Under the pieces are notes generated by a model. That model was not told the origin of the DNA. It made no database searches and saw only the letters and a list, made by a program, of their open reading frames with translations. A DNA stretch of 64,000 bases, taken from NCBI GenBank assembly GCA_029582165.1, contig CM055887.1, positions 16,353,190 to 16,417,189 of the forward strand, written 5' to 3'. Below, piece by piece: positions 57,263 through 64,000 of the stretch. The translations under genes were made by a program, and so were the position numbers. The stretch is from Portulaca oleracea (Eukaryota; Streptophyta; Magnoliopsida; Caryophyllales; Portulacaceae). Numbering within the stretch: position 1 is the first letter of the stretch; each line of letters starts with the position of its first letter.

Positions 57263-60200
57263 TTTTTGTTAATGATAATTACACATTAACAGAGTAAAAT
57301 TATATTATAGTCTATAGAGGCCCCCTTGTTCAAAATATATCCAGTTTAATGTCATATTTTTATAGTTACATAATTTTAAAAACTAGATTTTGAATCAATA
57401 AGTGTAACCTATATATGTATAAAGTTGAACAATTGTTTAACAATACTTTTGAATTGTTGTATGCTTTTAGAATGAAATATACTTAATATCTTTTTATATA
57501 TATAATTTTCATTATGGTTGTTTTTTTTATCCTTTCTATGTTATTGTTCTGTATTGATTTGATTATTTCATTGTAATAAGTTACTATTGTTTACTTTTTA
57601 TTTTATTTTTTTTAATCAAAAGTTCTATTTATTCATGAACATATAATAGAATGGGTGTACGTCCTTTTGTCATAAATTCTAAATTTCAATTGTTTTATGT
57701 TTTTTAAATATGTTGTAAGAAAATTATCACATCAAAAGATAGTCTCATCTTTTAGTTTTATGGAAAAATAATAGTAATTATTTTAGTTTATACGGTTATG
57801 ATCTTTTTATTAATTTTTAGCACAAAAAAAAATAATATAGTACCTTTTTGTGATATGTGTCAACTTCAGTATATATAATAATTATTTTTTTGCTCAAAAA
57901 TTAATATACTCATCCATTTAGTCTCCTTTATTTTTTGTAGTAAAAAAATACTACACCTCAATGAGGTATATGCAACAAATACGTAAAAACCTAAATAATT
58001 AGTTCTACAATGTATATAATGATCTACAATGTGATATGATGCACTATATATCGCTTAAATTGACAATATAAAGCAATTGTTTGATCAAATGAAATAAATC
58101 CATAATAAAATCATAAGTTCAACAACAGTTATGAACCTTTTTTGGTTGATTTGCTTAATTTGATCAAATAATTGTTTTTCTCTAGTTTAATTGGACTGAA
58201 TTCAATTTCATCACGAACATGATCGTATTCATATCCAACAATATCCAATTATTTTTTTTGAAGGCGCAGCAATGCGTGTGGATATTAGCTAATAACAATA
58301 GTGGTTAATAAACGGAAGGGATCGTTATAATTAATGGGAAGTTCATGTCTTACGGAAGAAATTGCTTAGGCTTGAGGGAATGTAAAAAAAAATACAATGC
58401 ATAGCTAAATTGTGGATTCTACGCAAAGTGAAATACTCCCTTGTTCCATATTATTTGTCCTTCTGTTGACTGTCATGATCTACTCTTTGATTGATAATTT
58501 CTTATATATGCAATTTTATGTTTTTATGATAATATTTTTCGTTACGAATCTAATAGTAATAATTTTATTTAACAAAAATTATTATATATATTGAGAAAAT
58601 TATGGTCAAAATTTTATAAGTTTTAATTAAACTGTACAATTTTGAAAAATAACAAATAATATAAAACAGGATCGTATGAAATAATCAGATCAGAAATTAT
58701 ATGCTGTAGAAAACCTTGCAGATAATAATGAAGTAGTATTAATATTTACAGTAACCAGAACCATTAATTACTGATGTAGCACATCTATTTGTCACCATGT
58801 ATCTGCTTTCTTATGCTTTTACTCTTAGGTAGGTAAATCCCCTTACATTTACACTTCCACAGCATTTACTTCCAAGTCAATCAATGTCATTAACGATGTT
58901 TGTGACACCATATATGTATCTCACCTCCCACAATTTCTTTTGTACAACGTTAAATATTGGCGCCAAACCATGAGTACTGCTGATGGTGTTTATTGGAATA
59001 ATTGATTACAGTTGATCATTACATGTAAGTGACGATCAACATTCATAACTTATGTTACTTTGACTTGGGTACGGGTGTCGGACCTGGACACATATCCGTA
59101 GGTCGGACACAATCTTTTTACTTTGTTAGGACTTGGGGACAGGGTCTTATATTTGGATACGGGTGCTGGGACATGGATATGGGCACAAATATAATGTTTA
59201 TAATAAGCTAAATACTTAAAAAGTTCATAATCATTGTTCATAAAATAATAATAACAACTTAGATAAAGTCTAACATTAAATTTAACACTAAACTTATGGA
59301 GTTTATCTTAAAAAAATGAGAATTTCCCTAGTTAGCATGAGTATATTCACTCTACATCACCCTCCAAAGTAACTGCTTCAAGTTATGGATCGGACAACTC
59401 TGAAGTGTCTGATTGCTAAAGTGGGTGTCGGACACATATCCTGTGTCAATGTCCATGTCATGTCGTGTTGGAGACGGGTGCGGCTACTATTTAGAAGAGT
59501 CGGAGTATCAGAGCAATGTTAACTATTAATCCTTGTTGACGTGTGTTGATTAATATTAATGTGTCCAACAATTAGAGGATTAAAATAGGAGAGAAAAATA
59601 ACAGTTTCAGCCACTTCATAGAAGGTCGTCTAGCATGCATGCAGTATAATATTCATAGGTATAACAGTGTAAGAAAATGACTAATTAATCAAAAATTAAT
59701 TTGATTATGTGCTTTAGTCATTTTCCATGTATGATTGTATATCATTTTACCTTCCTCATTGTCTGTCACTTCACTTCTCCAAGCTTCTCCATTTTTGCTT
59801 ACAAATTCAAAAGCGCGTACACACAAGAAATACCCAAGAAGGTTCCCTTTATGGAGCTTTCCCTTTTTTTATTACAAAATCTAGTATTTAAAGAGGAGGA
59901 AAACAGGTGGAATAATAGGAAAAAATTGTTCTTAATAACTGTCATGCAATGAACTAATTTTAATTAATAAAATCATTAGTAGGACCCCCATGACGTTTGG
60001 ATTTTAATGTCATCTAGTACTTGTAATTTTCGAATCTGATTCTTGTTAATTGCCATATTGGGGATGAATCTTTCCAATTAATTGGGTTATATCATTAATT
60101 AAGCATATTCATGCACAAAAATGTTATAAATTGAAGTTTTCCTTGTAGGGTTTGCTGGCGTAGTATAATGTCAAGCACTTATGGATTGTTCTTAGCCTCC

Positions 60201-61390
60201 ATGTTTGTTCATATCGGAAAGAGATTTTGAGGGTCGCACCCACGTTCTTTTTTGCTCTTTTACTTGTTGCATGATTTCGATTATATACAATGATCAAGAA
60301 AATTAGGGCTTTCTATCAAAAAAAAAAAAAAGAAAATTAGGGCTAAGATTCCGAAAAAAAAAAGAAAAGTTAGTCTGGGTTGAAAAAAAATTCTCTCAAA
60401 AATGATATGCTTAAATTACAATAGAAAAAGAGAGAAGAAAATCATGGTTAAAATCTTCACACCGGAGATTGGAGAAAAGAAAGTTATGGCTTCAATTTGG
60501 GGAAATATATTGATGATCAATTTGGATAAATTAAACTCAATCAGTTCATTTAGTTTGCTTAATTTGTTTAAAGCATACTAAAAATTATGCAATGCTTGGA
60601 TCAATATTATTTTTCTTTTTGAAAAAATGTTATTTTATTATTTAAAACCTTGACAAGTAGTAAAATTTTATAAATTAAATTGGCAAATAGAAAATTAACT
60701 CATTTCCAATTAAACACAATGTTAGGACTCGACGATGATTGAAAATTGAATTTTTCTTCTTCTTTTGTTTTTGTTTTTATATAAAGATAACAGTCTGATT
60801 TAATTTTTTTTTTCAATCTGAGTAATTAATTTAGACCCAAATTTTTAATTAAAATCATTTTAAAAACTAAGCTTTCTTTTCAAATTAAATTTGGAAAGCC
60901 CCTCAATATAGAGTTTTCTACTTCCAAAATATTCTAGGTTACCTTATGCATGTAGAGAAGCATGGTTTACTATAAAAAATATCGATCTGTTCCAACATTA
61001 AACCAATTTTTATTGTTTTATTAGTCAAGTGTTGGGGATTCACCCGCTAACATGTCAAGGAGTGCACTAATATTATTGTCATCCAATATTTTTGAAATGG
61101 TACGGTTGTCGCTTACTCTGAAGTCATATCTATGGCTTCAGCCCAACTTTATCCAATAACGATTGGAGTTTCATACGGTAGGAATATCCATACTCACCAA
61201 CCACCAATTTTAGGTGTTTCTATTTTATAATCATACTTAACCCTTGAGTTCTAATTTGTGGAAGATCTATTTTATTGTGTGTCATGGGACAATATAGATA
61301 ATGTCTGAATTATATATTCAATTTCCTTTCACTTTTTTTTTTTCTAAATTCCACCATTCAAGTATTATACCTACTACATTGTTATTTAAC
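57260..61390. other. AT-rich region without a recognised gene
   Basis: Four kilobases of AT-rich sequence. At 59050-59500 there are scattered GTGTCGGAC and GGGTGTCGGACACATATCC segments (59076, 59426), a low-copy dispersed motif type familiar in plant intergenic DNA. A-runs and T-runs are frequent (60317-60365). Short frames at 59701-59952 show no domain. Confidence 0.5.
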
Positions 61391-62120
61391 TGCTTGTTTG
61401 GCATAGCTTTTGAGAGTGTTTTTGGAGTTAAAAAACATAAACTAGGTCAAACTGTGTTTTTTTAGAAGCTAATAATTGTTTTTCAAAAACAGTTTTGCAA
61501 AGCATTTCAGCAAAAGCGTTAAATTAAATTGTCTTTGTTTCCTACAAACTAATCACTACTCAATCTATGAGATTCTTTAGTGATTAGTTTCCATAATTTC
61601 AAATAAATATTTTGATTCTTATAAAGATAACATTTAAATATTTAAATATTATGTTAGAACCTTTAATATTATGTTGGATATTTTTATTATTTAATTCCTT
61701 TACAAATATGGTATTTAGTAATTTGATATATAAATATTTAATTTAAAGGATTGTATAGTTAAGTAAGACCATATATAGTTATAATAATAATTATTACAAC
61801 TATAACTATTACTATACGATTATAATTATTGCTAAAATTAAAATATGATAATTTGATTAAAAATTAATAAAAAGAGAAAAATGTAAATAATCATATAATA
61901 ATTTTACTCCAAAAAAACACATGATAATTTTAAAAATTAGGCTAAACAATTAAATTTAGTAAAAACACTATATTATAAGTTAGGCCAAACACTTTAATTT
62001 AGTAAAATTACTTACGTCATAAGCTAGATCAAACACTTCAATACCTTCCCAAAAATAGCTTTTGTAAAAACTGTTTATAAGAAGCAAAAACACTTTTTTA
62101 AAAACTAGGTCAAACATGCA
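61391..62120. mobile_element. Degenerate MITE, possibly hAT-like
   Basis: TGCTTGTTTGGCATAGCTTT at the left and, reversed, TGCATGTTTGACCTAGTTTT at the right, both followed by a GTGTTTTTG segment, form an imperfect ~40-bp inverted repeat around AT-rich sequence. The flanks show no clear 8-bp duplication, so the class is open. Confidence 0.45.
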
Positions 62121-62237
62121 CTAAAATGATGTGAGCTTTTGGGAAAAACGCATATTCAGGTGTCTTGTCCTAATGTAATGTTTATTATTATATATTAAAT
62201 TTAAACGATTGGAGTCCTAATGATTGTAGTTAAACGT

Positions 62238-62507
62238 AACATTCACTTGTTCCAACTCCTTTAAGATTAATTCAAGTTATTCACAAGATGTTAGGCTTGG
62301 AAGATAGCAATTTATGCAACCATTATTTAGAAATATACAAAATCACCCTAAAGTTGCATTGGTACATTGCAAAACCATGTTAGACATATTTTAGGGTGAT
62401 TTTGAATGTTTCTAAATGATGGTTGCCTAAATTGCTTTCTTCCGAGCCTAACATCTCGTGAACAAAATTGGGCTAATCTTGAAGAGTTGGAACAAGTGGA
62501 TGTTCAC
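62238..62507. repeat. Foldback element with ~115-bp arms
   Basis: Left arm 62238-62352 and right arm 62391-62507 are inverted copies around a ~38-base loop. Examples: CACTTGTTCCAACTC against GAGTTGGAACAAGTG, AGATGTTAGGCTTGGAAGA against TCTTCCGAGCCTAACATCT, AATCACCCTAAA against TTTAGGGTGATT. Arms pair well over most of their length with scattered mismatches. A transcript would form a long hairpin suited to small-RNA production. Confidence 0.8.
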
Positions 62508-62639
62508 TCCTAAAGCTTAGTTTAATTATTCATATGATACACCAAGTAAAGGGAAAGTCATTTTACAACAATTGTTCATGAACTAGCACTCATCCCTCAC
62601 CTTGTGCCTTCCACCTCTTCCTCCCAAGAACTTCGGCGA

Positions 62640-63520
62640 TAAAACCTATAGTCTTTCCAGACACGACAACTCCTCTACTGTGAGTAAGTTAACCTCCAAG
62701 CCCTGAAAGACACCAACTACTCTTCCTCTCCACCCTCTCCGGCATGGGTTGTGAAACCTTCTTCGAAGCCGACGACTTCTTTTACCCTGACCACATCCCT
62801 CAGTTTTTCCCACCTTGAGAATACCACCACCAATCCCTCCGTTAAATCCCAAGTCTTCAGTCGCGATATTCACCTTACCCCGATCCAAATTGAATGCATC
62901 CTCACCTAAACCCAGACCCTGCTAAACCTGCTCTTCCCTGCACCCCTGACCCTCGTCAAGAACCTCTCTCCAACTTTAGGCACCTTTTCACCACTAAATA
63001 CCCTCTATACACCGCTATTCAATTAGAAGCTCGCTGCCTCTACTACATTGTGGTACGCACCATGCTCCCCCGCAAAACCTCCAAGGAGACCATCAACGCG
63101 CCCCATGCCACCTTCCTCCTCAATGTCCTCAATGACTGCCACCTTGACCTTGGCGAAGTGGTTCTCAACCATCTTGCCTGTGCTGCCTCTAGCAACACCA
63201 GTCCTCTGCCCTATTGCAACCTACTCCACCATATCTTCAAAGCTTTTCATATTCCTTTTCCCTTAGACTCAAAGGTGGAAATCTTTATCCCTACCATCAA
63301 TATGTCCTCCTTGGAAAACCTAGGCTACAAGGTGCAACCAGATGAATCCTAGATCCATTCTAAGGAGCTCAAAATCTTTGAAGCCTCGTCCTCGGATGCG
63401 ACATCCAAGGATGCCTCTGACGACCACCAGAGACAAGTTGATCTCCTCAAGGCAGAGATTAGGGTATTATAGGAGGAATCCCAATAGATGAAGGACACCA
63501 ATGCGGCTCTCAAGGCCAAC
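62640..63520 (+). pseudogene. Putative plant transposon protein ORF (PF20167-like), frameshifted
   Basis: A first frame ends FSRDIHLTPIQIECILT at about 62910. A second, 62894-63352, continues FRHLFTTKYPLYTAIQLEAR, CLYYIVVRTMLPRKTSKETI, APHATFLLNVLNDCHLDLGE and LLHHIFKAFHIPFPLDSK. The sequence of blocks (LTP-QIE-IL; R-L-Y-VVR-LLPRK-SKE; LL-AL---L-L-----L; L---L---F---GI-L) resembles the putative plant transposon protein domain found in non-autonomous Athila-type elements. After the stop at 63350, a coiled-coil-like tail (QVDLLKAEIRVL...MKDTNAALKA) continues with two stops. GC content is higher than the surroundings. Confidence 0.6.
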
Positions 63521-63539
63521 ATGCTTGTGTGCCACAGTA

Positions 63540-64000
63540 TTACCACCTTGTTCGGTTGTAATTTTTGTGGTTTAAAGTAGGGTTGTCGGTCCACAGGGAT
63601 GAGTGTTAGGCTTGATTGAGGTAATCGGTTTGTGTTTGGGTTTCTCACAAGTGCGGAAAGCGGTAAATTATGTAAATAAAACAATTAAATCTAACCTAGG
63701 TATGAATCAAGAAAGCAATAAAAAACATGAAATCAAGTAAGCATGAAATTAAGAAAGCACTTAAAAGCTTGAATGAAGAACTAGCATGAACAATGAAATT
63801 GGGCAAGAATTTATACCTTTGATGAACAAACTTCAATAAATCTTCAATCTACACTTGAATTTCCCCCGAACAAACAAGAAATTGTGGTTTGGATTACCAA
63901 GAATCCCCCAAATTCTCACTAGTAAGTAGAATTAGAATTCCTTGACCCTCCTCCCCACTAAAAGTGGATTTGATGTGGCTAACCCTAGAAAGCTTTGAAA
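63540..64000 (-). repeat. Gypsy (Athila-type) LTR end, minus strand, partial
   Basis: On the minus strand the tail reads TCATCCCTGTGGACCGACAA followed by CCCTACTTTAAACC, preceded by AATCAAGCCTAACACTC. This CCCTGTGGA-CGACA pattern is characteristic of Athila-type LTR ends (LTR A and B have GAGATTGACAACCGTAC and GGATATGACAACCGTAC). Only the LTR 3' part is in the window, and it continues to the right. Confidence 0.55.

Noticed and set aside
59050..59500. Possible gene remnant with GTGTCGGAC repeats
   Set aside because: Segments are short, scattered and without a sustained frame. This looks like a common intergenic plant motif.

Overview
This is a plant nuclear window, most likely from a eudicot. 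It is AT-rich, spliceosomal introns have ordinary GT/AG borders, and plant-specific families are present: a ROP-interactive CRIB (RIC) protein, a KUP/HAK potassium transporter fragment, DUF674, plant mobile domain and DUF7745. Athila, Tat and copia retroelements, CACTA, Mutator-like and Tourist-like DNA elements fill most of it. Only one gene looks intact, a four-exon RIC10/RIC11-like gene on the minus strand at 48.4-50.5 kb. Species cannot be decided from the sequence.

Region 1, bases 1-26687, is a deep nest of Ty3/gypsy elements. The 3' half of an Athila-like element (A, 1-4930) ends with a polypurine tract and a 1.2 kb LTR. It abuts, inside the integrase frame, the 3' part of a Tat-lineage element (Tat1, 4931-12730). 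Tat1 carries two decayed antisense genes (DUF7745 and plant mobile domain), a 58-bp tandem array, and many copies of a TAGGCC/GGCCTA palindrome. Tat1 sits in the 3' region of a second Athila-like element (B). The LTR of B is split by a complete but non-autonomous Tat element on the minus strand (Tat2, 13938-25991), with two ~970-bp LTRs, ATTGT/ATTGC target duplication, a tRNA-Arg-type primer site, a broken gag, and hairpin-rich arrays. Tat2 is itself interrupted by a 3.7 kb LTR-like block (17886-21566).

Region 2, 26.7-36.1 kb, holds minus-strand exons of a Ptta/En-Spm-type transposase gene, then a short-LTR, gene-less retroelement containing a MITE at its primer site and a large solo LTR with its own insert.

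Region 3, 36122-42022, is a Pack-MULE with a perfect 9-bp target duplication. It carries the start of a KUP/HAK transporter gene, and in the intron of that fragment lies a 4.5 kb CACTA element with perfect AGC duplication. The CACTA element carries part of a DUF674 gene and a second, unrecognised exon set. This gene-capturing element nested inside another gene-capturing element is the most notable structure here.

Region 4, 42.0-47 kb, holds a CACTA relic, a truncated copia pol with its 3' LTR, and a MuDR N-terminal relic. The RIC gene follows. Beyond it (51.3-64 kb) come a Tourist-like MITE, two related MULE-type MITEs inserted in one (TA)n tract, a non-autonomous copia element, a long AT-rich stretch, a 115-bp-arm foldback, and at the right edge a broken plant transposon-protein ORF beside a minus-strand gypsy LTR. 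Apart from RIC, no gene works with another; the window is mainly a record of successive insertions.
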